A stretch of 64,000 bases of DNA from Saccharofermentans sp. (GCA_024692235.1 JAILMW010000024.1:1-64000); one strand, 5' to 3'. Positions 44,201 to 53,162 are shown, counted from the stretch's first letter. The notes: generated from the sequence alone by a model not told the origin. Numbers and translations are program-made.

Positions 44201-44362
44201 TCAGTTATCATTATTGAGGACAACTGCCGTAACGGCAGGCTCAGATGAGGAAGGTTCAGAAGCAGCAGGCGAACCTCCTATATATCCGCGCACCCTGAAT
44301 ATCAGGAGCAACAGACACAGACAGGCGAATATCAGAAGCATCTTATGCTCTCTTTCGGTCAT
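44201..44362 (-). CDS. Small membrane protein (53 aa)
   Basis: The frame of 53 codons starts at an ATG 7 bases after AAAGGAGGA. Residues 8-24 (MLLIFACLCLLLLIF) form one membrane helix and the rest is a Ser/Pro/Glu/Ala-rich tail. A terminator follows. No family is recognised. Its start, site, helix and terminator make it credible. A plus-strand frame of 88 codons that overlaps it has no support. Confidence 0.6.
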   Translation of the reverse strand: MTEREHKMLLIFACLCLLLLIFRVRGYIGGSPAASEPSSSEPAVTAVVLNNDN

Positions 44363-44596
44363 GGATCCGTCCTCCTTTCCTTTATATCTCTTAACGCGAC
44401 TTTAACACATTTCGAATGTTAAAACCCCTGTTACAAGGCATTGTTATCCGTTTATTCACAGGCTTCCTTCTGTTGTAAACAAAGTGGAACGAAGTTGTTT
44501 CGGGACAGTGCCGCATATTAATAATTTGAAGCCGTATCTTCCCTCTTTTATCAAGTTTCCCTTACGGTAAAAATGGAAGATGATGCCTCTTCGGTG
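44363..44596. other. Gene-free stretch between the small ORF and the lipoprotein array
   Basis: No gene is seen. TTAACA-like and TTTCGAA palindromic sequence at about 44400-44421 and AT-rich DNA probably hold the leftward promoter of the 44201 gene. The rest leads to the rightward promoter of the lipoprotein array. Confidence 0.4.
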
Positions 44597-44626
44597 TATA
44601 ATCAAAAAGATATGATTTATATCTTT
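44597..44626 (+). promoter_or_regulatory. -10 box and dyad operator before the lipoprotein array
   Basis: TATAAT at 44597-44602 is followed by a perfect 8-bp inverted repeat, AAAGATAT-GATTT-ATATCTTT (44606-44626), between the -10 box and the ribosome binding site. The -35 region is weak. The dyad is a plausible repressor site. Confidence 0.5.
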
Positions 44627-44642
44627 ATTATGAGGGTTAGAT

Positions 44643-45575
44643 ATGAAAAGGTTTACGGCACTGATACTTAGCATTTCGCTCTTGTCATGCTTTCTTATGA
44701 CGAGCTGCGAAGATCGTAATGACAACAGAAGAGAAAGGGCCCGCGAAGAGGAAGAGGAGGAAGAAGACGATGAGGATGATATCATCACTACTTCCCGTAA
44801 TTCCGCTCCTCCGGAGCCTCAACATGATCTTACCAACGTTGACGTAGAATACGAATTCGACGATTTCTATGCGGATTATTCAGGAACTCCATGGGTCCTG
44901 GAGAACAATATCCCCTTCACTCACGGCAACGTCAACACGTATTTCAATCAGTTCCTGATAGACGGTTACGGGAACAGCTATTCCGAAGTTCCCACGAATG
45001 TTATAAATAACGTCGCTACCATCTACAGACCTCAGGTAAGACATTATCCTGCACAGGAGCCCGGATATGTCATCTACGAGATATCCTATGTGGAAGTATT
45101 CCCCATGAGCACAGTGCTTCCCGACGGAGTCTCATACAGTTCCATGTGGTCTTATCATAACGTCGGATATCTTGATTACTATACGGGCGTCAAATACCCT
45201 CTCATAAACATGTCCACGGAGATAGACAGTTTCTGCGTGTCAGGAGACGTTATCTTTAACGGCCAGACATACAGCGTATCTTATTATGAATTCAGAGAAG
45301 ACGAAGAGACCTTGAATGAGACAACGACCGATTCCGAAGGCCGCACCATCTGGAATAATACCGTCTGCATCCATACCACGTCATATCTCGTTGTCCCTGA
45401 AGGTTACGACGGTATCGTTATGTATGTGTATGTCGTCGATGATTCCGGAAGATCATTCGAAGACGTAATAGGAGAAAATACTGCCGAATACAGCGAGCCC
45501 GCTCTCTTCGGTGCACCCGGAAGTGACGAGAGAGTCGAGGATTACGTATTCTTAAGCATAGCAGAACTCGGGTAA
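44643..45575 (+). CDS. Lipoprotein of a tandem family, member 1 (unknown function)
   Basis: The 310-residue protein has a signal peptide with Cys at 22 (MTSC), a highly acidic Glu/Asp/Arg linker (about 30-50) and a domain beginning about 65. Motifs shared by all four tandem members are TPWVLENNIPFTHGNV, YFNQF, NNVATIYRP, HYPAQ, YTIYE-type strands, YLDYYTG, and a C-terminal GYDGIVMYVYV and FLSIAELG. No enzyme or transport motif is seen. It is surface-anchored. It is the first of the array. Confidence 0.75.
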   Translation: MKRFTALILSISLLSCFLMTSCEDRNDNRRERAREEEEEEEDDEDDIITTSRNSAPPEPQHDLTNVDVEYEFDDFYADYSGTPWVLENNIPFTHGNVNTYFNQFLIDGYGNSYSEVPTNVINNVATIYRPQVRHYPAQEPGYVIYEISYVEVFPMSTVLPDGVSYSSMWSYHNVGYLDYYTGVKYPLINMSTEIDSFCVSGDVIFNGQTYSVSYYEFREDEETLNETTTDSEGRTIWNNTVCIHTTSYLVVPEGYDGIVMYVYVVDDSGRSFEDVIGENTAEYSEPALFGAPGSDERVEDYVFLSIAELG

Positions 45576-45591
45576 CGGGGATAAGATTCAT

Positions 45592-46488
45592 ATGAAGAGA
45601 TATATCGCTTTATTACTTGCCGCAGCGGTGGCGGGTTGCTGGACAATAACTTCATGCTCCAACGATCGGAGCATTGAGACAACAGAAGAGACGGAAGAGA
45701 CCACAAGAAGGATAAGAGAGCCTCTTGAGCCGCAGCATGATCTTTCCGATGTTGATACGACGATGGAATTCGATGATTTCTATGTTGAATACGAAGGAGA
45801 TCCCTGGGTACTTCGTAACAACATTCCCTTCACGACAGGAAATGTTAATACTTACTATTCTCAATACCTGGTCAATAATGTAAACGGACGATATTCGGAG
45901 ATAGAATCGGAACAGCTCAATAATGTGGCAACTATCTATATGCCGAGAGTAAGACACTATCCCGCAGACAGGGACGGATATACCATATACGAGATATCCT
46001 ATCAGGAGGTCTTCCCCCACAGGATCACTATCCCGAATCAATACTTCAGCGACGGTACTTTCTGGAGTTACCATGAAGTCGGATTCCTGGATTATTACAC
46101 AGGCAACGAATATCCTACCATCAGCATGAGTGCTGATATTGACAGTTTCAAAGTATACGGCAATGTCATCTACAACGGTCAGACATACGAGGTCGAATAC
46201 TACGAATTCAGAGAGGACGAGCATCAGGACAGCAATGTCGTGGAAGAAGACGGCACATATATCTGGGAGGATACGGTCATAATAAACTCCACGGTCTACT
46301 TCATCGTCCCTAACGGCTACGACGGCATCGTAATGTATATCTACATCGCAGATGACTCTGATCAGCCCTTTGAAGAAGCCATCGGAGGGAACGAACCTGA
46401 ATTCTCCGATGCAACGGTATTCGGAAGTCCGGGAAACGACGAGGATCTTGAAGATTATGCTTTTATCAGCATTGCAGAGCTTGGATGA
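45592..46488 (+). CDS. Lipoprotein of a tandem family, member 2 (unknown function)
   Basis: The 298-residue paralog of the 44643 protein has Cys at 22 (ITSC). It has the same domain with DPWVLRNNIPFTTGNVNTYYSQY, NNVATIYMPRVRHYPA, IYEISYQEVFP, FLDYYTGNEYPTI, EFREDE, NGYDGIVMYIYIADDS and FISIAELG. It is separated by 16 bases from member 1 in the same transcript. Confidence 0.75.
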   Translation: MKRYIALLLAAAVAGCWTITSCSNDRSIETTEETEETTRRIREPLEPQHDLSDVDTTMEFDDFYVEYEGDPWVLRNNIPFTTGNVNTYYSQYLVNNVNGRYSEIESEQLNNVATIYMPRVRHYPADRDGYTIYEISYQEVFPHRITIPNQYFSDGTFWSYHEVGFLDYYTGNEYPTISMSADIDSFKVYGNVIYNGQTYEVEYYEFREDEHQDSNVVEEDGTYIWEDTVIINSTVYFIVPNGYDGIVMYIYIADDSDQPFEEAIGGNEPEFSDATVFGSPGNDEDLEDYAFISIAELG

Positions 46489-46503
46489 TATGAGGAGAAT
46501 GAT

Positions 46504-47409
46504 ATGAAAAGATTTACCGCATTGATACTTACATTCACAATACTGTTCGGGATATTCTCTACGGCATGCGGCGTCGATGACAGAAGAAGGAACAGACGCG
46601 AGGAAGAAGAGCAGGAAGAGGAAGAGACTACAAGGAGAAGGAGCTTCGATGAACCTTTAGAGCCGAGGCACGACTTCAGCGATGTGGATGTTTCCATGGA
46701 ATTCGACGATTTCCGGGCGGATTATTCGGGAACCCCATGGGTACTTGAGAACAATATCCCTTTTACATCAGGTAATATCTACGAGTACTTCAATCAGTTC
46801 CTTTATAATTCTTCAACCCGTGAAGAGATACCGACGACAGTATATAACAACCTGGCTACTATCTACAGGCCCAATGTCAGGCATTATCCCGCTGAGCAGG
46901 ACGGATATACCATATACGAAGTCAGCTATGTAGAGTATTTCCCTACAAGGATAGCCTTACCTGTCAGCAGCGGTTATAACACCAGCTGGTACTATCACGG
47001 TGTAGGATTCATCGATTACTACACAGGTACTATCTATCCCAAGATCGAGATGTCTTCCGATATCGACAGTTTCTGCGTATCAGGCGACGTTAGCTATAAC
47101 GGAGATACATATACGGTCTACTATTATGAATACCGTGATCAGGATATCCTCGTCAACGAGACGACTCAGGACTCTGACGGCAACGACGTATGGGAATTCG
47201 AAGTCACCGAGACCGAGACATGTTATTTTGTCGTTCCCAACGATTACGACGGTATAGTGATGTTCGTATATACGGCAGATGATACTTACAGGACCTGGGA
47301 CGAGATAGAGGCGATGAACAATCCGTTCTTTACACCTCCCTCCGTATTCGGAGAATCCGGAGAGAACATTGAGGATTATACATTCCTCAGTATATCGGAA
47401 TTAGGATGA
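46504..47409 (+). CDS. Lipoprotein of a tandem family, member 3 (unknown function)
   Basis: The 301-residue paralog has Cys at 22 (STAC), an Arg/Glu-rich linker, then TPWVLENNIPFTSGNIYEYFNQF, NNLATIYRPNVRHYPA, GFIDYYTGTIYP, NDYDGIVMFVYTADD and FLSISELG. AGGAGAATGAT precedes the ATG. Confidence 0.75.
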   Translation: MKRFTALILTFTILFGIFSTACGVDDRRRNRREEEEQEEEETTRRRSFDEPLEPRHDFSDVDVSMEFDDFRADYSGTPWVLENNIPFTSGNIYEYFNQFLYNSSTREEIPTTVYNNLATIYRPNVRHYPAEQDGYTIYEVSYVEYFPTRIALPVSSGYNTSWYYHGVGFIDYYTGTIYPKIEMSSDIDSFCVSGDVSYNGDTYTVYYYEYRDQDILVNETTQDSDGNDVWEFEVTETETCYFVVPNDYDGIVMFVYTADDTYRTWDEIEAMNNPFFTPPSVFGESGENIEDYTFLSISELG

Positions 47410-47414
47410 TGCTA

Positions 47415-48299
47415 ATGAAGAAAGAAGCAGCTTTGCTACTGACCATCGCCATGGCACTTAATATCTCCGTCACCGGCTGTTACAGGCAAACGCCGCCGGA
47501 GACTTCTGCCACCGAGACTTCAAGAAGAGAACTTCGAAGACACGACGATGCTCCGAGCTTTGAGGAAGAGCCCGTCGATGTCATCGAGGAATTCGAGACA
47601 TACTATGCCGAACCGGTCGACACACCGTGGGTGCTGGAGAATAATATCCCCTTCACACACGGCAATGTAACGACATACTTCAATCAGTTCATAACCTCAG
47701 GAAGTACCACTGAGGTCACGGATGCCGTGATCTTCAATAATCAGGCTACGCTCTATAGACCGGTTGTTACCCACTACCCTGCCGAAGAGGAAGGATATAC
47801 GGTATATGAGGTCAACTATGTCCTGGATCTCCCGATGTGCGCTTACGTCCCGGAAGGCGGTTCCCGAGGCACAAGATGGTGGTACCATGATGTCTGTTTC
47901 CTGGATTACTATACCGGGATGACATATCCCAGCGTAGACCTGACGATTGACACCGACAGCTATTCCATCACGGGCGATGTCGTTTACAACGGTGAGACCT
48001 ACACCGTCTCATGCTATGCCTACAGAGAGACTGAAGTCATTCAGAATGAAACGATCGAAGAGGAAGACGGATCGACATGGTACTACGAGTCTGCCACATA
48101 CATGACGTTATACTTCATCGTCCCCAACGGCTACGACGGTATAGTGATGTATGTATACACAGCTGACGATTCAGACGAGACATTCGAGGAATGCCTTGAA
48201 GAAACGCAGGATTGCTATAACGAACCTCATATATTCGGCGAAGAAGATGATGAGAACATCGGTAATTATGCATTCATAAGCATAGCGGAACTCGGATAA
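47415..48299 (+). CDS. Lipoprotein of a tandem family, member 4 (unknown function)
   Basis: The 294-residue paralog has TPWVLENNIPFTHGNVTTYFNQF, ATLYRPVVTHYPA, CFLDYYTGMTYPS, NGYDGIVMYVYTADDSDETF and FISIAELG. I start it at the third ATG (47415) because this places the lipobox Cys at 22 as in the three other members. Frame upstream reaches to 47406 and overlaps member 3. It is convergent with a GNAT gene. Confidence 0.75.
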   Translation: MKKEAALLLTIAMALNISVTGCYRQTPPETSATETSRRELRRHDDAPSFEEEPVDVIEEFETYYAEPVDTPWVLENNIPFTHGNVTTYFNQFITSGSTTEVTDAVIFNNQATLYRPVVTHYPAEEEGYTVYEVNYVLDLPMCAYVPEGGSRGTRWWYHDVCFLDYYTGMTYPSVDLTIDTDSYSITGDVVYNGETYTVSCYAYRETEVIQNETIEEEDGSTWYYESATYMTLYFIVPNGYDGIVMYVYTADDSDETFEECLEETQDCYNEPHIFGEEDDENIGNYAFISIAELG

Positions 48300-48302
48300 G
48301 GA

Positions 48303-48770
48303 TCAGAGCTCACACACCATGATATATTCTTCGTCGTTCTCGGATATCGTCCTGAAGCCGACCTTCTCGTACATACGAACGGCGTAGTTTGCTTTCTGTA
48401 CTGCAAGAGATGCCTTCTTATATCCTTGCGCGCGAAGAAAGTCCAGCATTTCGAGCATAAGCCGAGTTCCTGTCCCCTTTCCTCTGCACTCCTTATAAAG
48501 CGATATGGCAAAGGAAGGTGTGTCGTCGTCCACATGACCGTAGTCGTTCATTATGCGTGTCCATACTGCGCCTACGATACGCCCGTCCTCTTCGACTACT
48601 ATTGCGTGATCGCCTCTTCCCTTCCCGAAATCCTCGTAATAGAGCTTAAGTTCAGGCCTGTCGACGATATCCTTGGAAGGTGCTTCTACTCCTTCTGGAG
48701 TGAATATCGCTTCGTAGAGAAAATCCTTAAGCACAGCATACTCAGTAGGTTCTATCTGTCGTATCTTCAT
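48303..48770 (-). CDS. GNAT-family N-acetyltransferase
   Basis: The 155-residue protein has FAISLYKECRGKGTGTRLMLEMLDFLRAQGYKKASLAVQKANYAVRMYEKVGFRT, the full GNAT signature. The acceptor is unknown. It overlaps the upstream phosphatase gene by 29 bases and is convergent with the lipoprotein array. Confidence 0.9.
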   Translation of the reverse strand: MKIRQIEPTEYAVLKDFLYEAIFTPEGVEAPSKDIVDRPELKLYYEDFGKGRGDHAIVVEEDGRIVGAVWTRIMNDYGHVDDDTPSFAISLYKECRGKGTGTRLMLEMLDFLRAQGYKKASLAVQKANYAVRMYEKVGFRTISENDEEYIMVCEL

Positions 48771-49305
48771 ATATTGCTTCGAAATGCTCCCCGTTTTTGA
48801 ACTTTATCGTGTTGTCGCAGATAGAAAAACCTTTTCGCTTCATAACGACTTTAAGCACATGCATAAAGTATCCGTGAGTAATTACTGCACAGTCCTCGTT
48901 CTCAGTAAGAATAATATCCACGAACTTCTGCGCACGCTCTATGGTCTTTCTCTTGGAATCACCCTGCCTGTTTGTATCGGAAAGCCACTGAAACCTTCCC
49001 GCGATATCCCACACCCAGAAAGGCAGCCTTCGTTCTGAATCTCTAAAGGCTCTGAGAGGAACTTCATCTATAAGACCGGTACGTATCGGTTCTCTTCCCG
49101 GGAATGCGATCTTACACGTATCGTATGTCCTTTGAAGCGAACTTACATATATGGTCTTGAAGTCTCCTTCGGGAGCAGTCATGGTAAATGACGACTTAAG
49201 AGGAGCGCTGTCGTAAAGGATGTTATCTTCGTCATATTCCTTCGAATTGCAGCGCTTTCTGATGGTATAGTCTACTGTTCCGTGTCTTATTACAACTACT
49301 CTCAT
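48742..49305 (-). CDS. Histidine phosphatase family protein
   Basis: The 187-residue protein begins MRVVVIRHGTVDYTIRKRCNSKEYDED, then IYVSSLQRTYDTCKIAF, and CAVITHGYFMHVL with the second His. It belongs to the phosphoglycerate mutase-like family; substrate unknown. It is related to, but not a close duplicate of, the one at 24162. Confidence 0.88.
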   Translation of the reverse strand: MRVVVIRHGTVDYTIRKRCNSKEYDEDNILYDSAPLKSSFTMTAPEGDFKTIYVSSLQRTYDTCKIAFPGREPIRTGLIDEVPLRAFRDSERRLPFWVWDIAGRFQWLSDTNRQGDSKRKTIERAQKFVDIILTENEDCAVITHGYFMHVLKVVMKRKGFSICDNTIKFKNGEHFEAIYEDTTDRTY

Positions 49306-49356
49306 CTTGAAGTCGGATTATAACACAATAGAAGCATCACCGCACCGAGGCATCGA

Positions 49357-50289
49357 TCACGTTACATTGATGATCTTTTTGTGTTCTTCCGAAGAAGGCC
49401 TCATGGTCTTAACTTTACATACCGGATGCCATATATCGTACTTCTCCGAATACTCCTTCTTCATAATGCAGGTAATATCCACCCATTCATCCGTGATATA
49501 AGGATTCTCCTCTTCGGTATCACATATGAATCCGAATACGGTCATATCCTCCGAGCAGCAGGTAATTGCTATCCTGCCGACTATAAAAGAGTGCTCCCCG
49601 TTATTCCTGGAATTAAGTATAATACCGCTGAACCTTACTTCCTTTCCCGCATAACGGTCGGGATTCTCCATAGAATCAATATAGAAAGCCGCGTAAGTAT
49701 CGTCGTCGATCTCTATCACATCAGAATCAATATCATAAGGAAGATGCGCTGCCGGATCGAACCTTATCTCACCGTCTTCATTCCTGAATACGATATTCGC
49801 ATTGCGATTAAGGGCTCTGGCACTTCGTCTGTACATGGAAAGCTTATCTTCCGCCCCTTCGCATCTTCCGAATATTATAAGGTCTGCGGAACGGATCTTA
49901 TCCGCGATCATTGCCTTGAGATTAGAAAGATACATCTCAAAGGTAGACGTATCGACGATCATTATCTCTAAGATCTGCTCAGGATCCCATATGACCTTCG
50001 GACGGTCCGTATTCCACATACCGTTATATTCGACGATTATCCTCTCGGGCCTTGCTTCAAGCACCAGATCGAGGATCAGATCTTCCTGCATATCAGACTC
50101 ATTCTCTACGTGCTTAAGAGTTACTCCGATATCCCGAAGTCCCTGATAGTCGTATTCCTCTTCGCCCTGCTCACAGACTATAAGAAGCGTCTTCTTATAG
50201 TCTGCTTTTTGCATCTCATATATCAGGTCTTTTGCTGCTGTCGTCTTACCGGCATCTATGAACCCGGTAAGGATATATACGGGTACCAT
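49357..50289 (-). CDS. CobW-like GTPase fused to a DUF1980 (YcgQ-type) domain
   Basis: In the 310-residue protein, residues 4-20 hold YILTGFIDAGKTTAAKDL, the Walker A of a CobW-like GTPase, though the CxCC motif of the classical chaperones is not seen. The C-terminal third (GKEVRFSGIILN, FIVGRIAITCCSEDMTVFGFICD, WVDITCIMKKEY) matches DUF1980, normally found in the YcgQ partner of the YcgR permease. Its gene overlaps the other CobW gene by one base. Probable role in zinc or other metal handling. Confidence 0.82.
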   Translation of the reverse strand: MVPVYILTGFIDAGKTTAAKDLIYEMQKADYKKTLLIVCEQGEEEYDYQGLRDIGVTLKHVENESDMQEDLILDLVLEARPERIIVEYNGMWNTDRPKVIWDPEQILEIMIVDTSTFEMYLSNLKAMIADKIRSADLIIFGRCEGAEDKLSMYRRSARALNRNANIVFRNEDGEIRFDPAAHLPYDIDSDVIEIDDDTYAAFYIDSMENPDRYAGKEVRFSGIILNSRNNGEHSFIVGRIAITCCSEDMTVFGFICDTEEENPYITDEWVDITCIMKKEYSEKYDIWHPVCKVKTMRPSSEEHKKIINVT

Positions 50290-51407
50290 CAGTCAACAAG
50301 ACACGCCTTAAGGTCTTTTACGAATTCATCCTTGTTATAACCTTTGCCTATGAACACAAGCTGGTTCAATCTGTCGCCGTACTTCTCGTGCCATTCCTGC
50401 TTTATCTCAGGGAATTCGGCAAATACTGCATCCTGCTCTTCCTTAGGCATGGATGCTACCCAGTTAGATACTTCCGTTACAGATGAGTTCCTTCCTGCCT
50501 GCTCAAAGAGATGCACATGTACATCGTCGTTCTTGAACCACATATAACCCTTGCCTCTTATGAGTTCTTCTGGGAATCTGTAGCTTATAAGATCGATAAA
50601 CTTATCGTAGTCAAAAGGCCTGGGATCTCTGAAAGAAAAAGAAGTTATACCGTAATCGTCCTCATAGAGCTCCTCCATCTGCTCTTCCCTGTCCATCGCT
50701 CTTTGAAGCGCAGAAGAATTCCTTACTTTATCGTAGTCGAACTTCTTGCCGCTGAATATCTTCTCAGGATCGATCTCTCCATACACGGTCTCATATATCT
50801 CAGCTTCGTTCTGGAATGTCCTTATTACGTCCTTAAGCTCTGCTATCTGCTTACGGCAAAGAAGGTCACACTTACTTAAGAGAACTATATTACAGAACTC
50901 GATCTGGTCCATTACAAGATTCAGGATATCGGGATCTTCTGACCTCTCTCCGTCTGTTCCCTTTATATCCTCGATAAATTCGTTATAGAGTCTGTCGGCA
51001 TCTGCTACAGTAACTATCGAATCGAGATAGACACCGCTGTCGCCTCTTTGCTTCTGATAGCTTAAGAATCCGTATGCAATAGCAGCGGGATTACTGACAC
51101 CTGAAGCCTCAACGATGATCTTATCTACGTTATCGTCAGCGGATAATCTCTCGATCTGCTCCATGAATGCTTCCTGTAAAGTACAGCAGATGCATCCGTT
51201 AGTCATCTCTATCATCTTGGCTTCTGCTTCAACGACACTGTTTTTTTTAATGACAGATGCGTCGATATTGATACTCCCGAGATCATTTACGATGATCGCC
51301 AGCCTCTCTCCCGTCTGGCTCTTAAGGAGTTCATTAAGAACGGTAGTCTTACCTGAACCTAAGTATCCCGTGATCATAGTAACCGGTTTTCTTTTCTGTA
51401 TCTTCAT
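50289..51407 (-). CDS. CobW/ZNG1-type metallochaperone GTPase
   Basis: The 372-residue GTPase has Walker A TGYLGSGKTT, the metal-binding GCICC motif (NGCICCTLQEAFMEQ), DKIIVEASGVSNPAAI and LSKCDL (NKxD-like). The C-terminal CobW_C domain includes RGKGYMWFKNDD and VFIGKGYNKDEF. It carries zinc to client enzymes when zinc is low. Two Fur/Zur-like boxes stand before the gene (51428, 51480). GGAGG lies 8 bases before the ATG. Confidence 0.9.
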   Translation of the reverse strand: MKIQKRKPVTMITGYLGSGKTTVLNELLKSQTGERLAIIVNDLGSINIDASVIKKNSVVEAEAKMIEMTNGCICCTLQEAFMEQIERLSADDNVDKIIVEASGVSNPAAIAYGFLSYQKQRGDSGVYLDSIVTVADADRLYNEFIEDIKGTDGERSEDPDILNLVMDQIEFCNIVLLSKCDLLCRKQIAELKDVIRTFQNEAEIYETVYGEIDPEKIFSGKKFDYDKVRNSSALQRAMDREEQMEELYEDDYGITSFSFRDPRPFDYDKFIDLISYRFPEELIRGKGYMWFKNDDVHVHLFEQAGRNSSVTEVSNWVASMPKEEQDAVFAEFPEIKQEWHEKYGDRLNQLVFIGKGYNKDEFVKDLKACLVD

Positions 51408-51427
51408 CGCTCATGCCTCCATCAATT

Positions 51428-51442
51428 TGAAAATCATTCTCA
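51428..51442. promoter_or_regulatory. Fur/Zur-like box 1
   Basis: TGAAAATCATTCTCA matches the 7-1-7 Fur-type consensus TGATAATNATTATCA at all but two positions. It is 21 bases upstream of the CobW start. Confidence 0.6.
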
Positions 51443-51479
51443 TTTTTACCAAAACACATTATCCCTGTCAATACAAAAT

Positions 51480-51494
51480 TGATAGTTATTCTCA
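51480..51494. promoter_or_regulatory. Fur/Zur-like box 2
   Basis: TGATAGTTATTCTCA matches the same 7-1-7 consensus with two differences. A TTGACA promoter element lies between the two boxes on the minus strand, so repressor binding could block it. Confidence 0.6.
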
Positions 51495-51670
51495 TTTTCC
51501 TCGATTTCTTTGTAAGAGTACTATTTATAGTACTGTTATAAGTCGACGCACATATGTTTTTAGTGTAACCTTTTACTATATCCCAACAACAACGGAACAA
51601 CTGATCGATAGCATTACTCCGTCATTGACCACACGTATTATACGTGTTAACATATTCGAAAGGAAACACG

Positions 51671-51853
51671 ATGAAGATATCCGAGATGAAGAAGCTCCTC
51701 AAAAAGCACGGATGCTACTTCGTAAAAGAACTTAACGGACATGAGGATTGGTACTCACCAATAACCAACCGTCACTTCCCTATACCGAGACACAATTCCC
51801 AAGAACTCGGTACAGGAATCGAAAAAGCTATAAGGAAACAAGCCGGCATTTGA
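51671..51853 (+). CDS. hicA: HicA-family toxin
   Basis: The 60-residue protein, from the ATG at 51671 (AAAGGAAACACG before it), reads MKISEMKKLLKKHGCYFVKE with NGHEDWYSP, the dsRBD-like fold with catalytic His, and FPIPRHNSQELGTGI. HicA is an mRNA-cleaving toxin. HicB follows 21 bases downstream. A tRNA-Val lies nearby, a common neighbour of such modules. Confidence 0.92.
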   Translation: MKISEMKKLLKKHGCYFVKELNGHEDWYSPITNRHFPIPRHNSQELGTGIEKAIRKQAGI

Positions 51854-51874
51854 TCTGGTTGAAAGGAATCAATT

Positions 51875-52291
51875 ATGGAAACAAAGAGATCACCTATTTA
51901 CGTATATCCGGCTATATTCACGCCGGAACCCGAAGGCGGCTATTATATTCACTTCCCTGACATCGATAACTGCTTTACCTGCGGTGATACGATCGAGGAC
52001 GGAATGATGATGGCTGCTGATGCGCTCGCGCTCATGATATACACAAACTACGAAGAGACAGATTCTCCTGCACCCGAAAGCACACCAATATTGAATCTTA
52101 AACTTGAAGCAAATGAATTCGCTACTTATGTTTCATGTAATACTACCGAGTGCAGAAAAAAGTTCGGAACAAAAGCTGTTAAGAAAACACTTACTATTCC
52201 CGAGTGGCTTAACGACGCAGCTGTAAAGGAAAGGATCAACTTTTCTCAAGTCCTTCAAGACGCACTCAAAGAAAAACTGAATGTTCATTGA
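51875..52291 (+). CDS. hicB: HicB-family antitoxin
   Basis: The 138-residue protein has the partial RNase H-like fold of HicB (YPAIFTPEPEGGYYIHFPDIDNCFTCGDTIEDGMMMAADALALMI) and a C-terminal ribbon-helix-helix type DNA-binding part (KKTLTIPEWLNDAAVKERINFSQVLQDALKEKL). It binds HicA and represses the operon. A strong terminator follows. Confidence 0.93.
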   Translation: METKRSPIYVYPAIFTPEPEGGYYIHFPDIDNCFTCGDTIEDGMMMAADALALMIYTNYEETDSPAPESTPILNLKLEANEFATYVSCNTTECRKKFGTKAVKKTLTIPEWLNDAAVKERINFSQVLQDALKEKLNVH

Positions 52292-52317
52292 GACGTTATA
52301 CCCTATGACAAAAAGAG

Positions 52318-52351
52318 CCTCCGATACTCATTACGAGTGTCGGAGGTTTCT
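52318..52351 (+). terminator. Terminator of hicAB
   Basis: CCTCCGATACTC pairs with GAGTGTCGGAGG (one G-U pair) around ATTAC and is followed by TTTCTT. It is directly downstream of hicB and abuts the tRNA. Confidence 0.9.
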
Positions 52352-52428
52352 TGGTGGATGATACAGGACTCGAACCTGTGACCCCCTGCACGTCAAGCAG
52401 GTACTCTAACCAGCTGAGCTAATCATCC
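52352..52428 (-). tRNA. tRNA-Val (GAC anticodon)
   Basis: On the minus strand the acceptor GGATGAT pairs with ATCATCC, the anticodon loop is TTGACGT (GAC), the T-arm is ACAGG-TTCGAGT-CCTGT, and CCA is encoded at the 3' end. All arms fold normally. Confidence 0.95.
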
Positions 52429-52475
52429 GTGAGTCAACGAAGGCTATTATACTTGATTTGCTACTCTCTGACAAG

Positions 52476-53159
52476 TCACAGTTCGACTATGGAGTTGTAC
52501 AGAAGATGCAGTCTGCCGTAGTCTTTGTCGTCGTGATAATGTCCGAAATACCAGCTCTTATACTGCGCAGTCTGAGCGATGGTAGAAAGGAATGCCGTAA
52601 GCTTATTAGAGCGTCTCTCAAAGATAGGATCAGCCGCTGATAAGTACTCTTCGGGACCGCAGTGCGTGATTATGTGATCTACATTGTAGTCGTATCTTGT
52701 AAGGTTCTTTACAGCCTCTTCGTATTCCTCGTCAGAAGGAAGTTCGCGGCTCCACCAGGAGTGCCCTTCGGTACGATACTGCTTATCGGAAGATTCGGCT
52801 CCTCCCATGGTAAAGAAAGTCCTGCCGTCTATCTCGTATACTTGTCCGCGCATAAGATGGATTACGGAGGGGGTAATCCTGTGGACTTTTCCTCCGTTCC
52901 ATTCTTCTACTGGGTATGAATCAAGAAGATCGTGATTCTCGTGATTACCGTCAACGAACAGAGTAGTAAAGTTCCTATTCGTATAGCACTTCAAGATAAA
53001 ATCGTCGGTACGATCGCCGCCGAATACCCCTCCGAAATCTCCGGTAATTATCAGGTAGTCGTCCTTAGTAAGATCTTCCTGTACCGAAAATCTGCGGGTC
53101 TTTAACTTGCACCAGTCGTAATCACCATGGGTATCACCCGTGATGAATATGCGAGACAT
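52476..53159 (-). CDS. Calcineurin-like metallophosphoesterase
   Basis: The 227-residue protein has the motifs GDTHGD (8-13), GDFGG, GNHENHD, ITHCGP and a late GHYHDD, the five metal-binding blocks of the family. Substrate unknown. It is 3 bases downstream of glmS and closes the glnA operon. Confidence 0.9.
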   Translation of the reverse strand: MSRIFITGDTHGDYDWCKLKTRRFSVQEDLTKDDYLIITGDFGGVFGGDRTDDFILKCYTNRNFTTLFVDGNHENHDLLDSYPVEEWNGGKVHRITPSVIHLMRGQVYEIDGRTFFTMGGAESSDKQYRTEGHSWWSRELPSDEEYEEAVKNLTRYDYNVDHIITHCGPEEYLSAADPIFERRSNKLTAFLSTIAQTAQYKSWYFGHYHDDKDYGRLHLLYNSIVEL

Positions 53160-53162
53160 CTT

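Noticed and set aside
44139..44405. 88-codon plus-strand frame over the small membrane ORF
   Set aside because: No ribosome site, crosses a terminator, and sits antisense to the better-supported 53-codon frame.
49357..50289. Classic CobW zinc chaperone for the upstream member of the pair
   Set aside because: It lacks the CxCC motif and ends in DUF1980, so it is described as a fusion.
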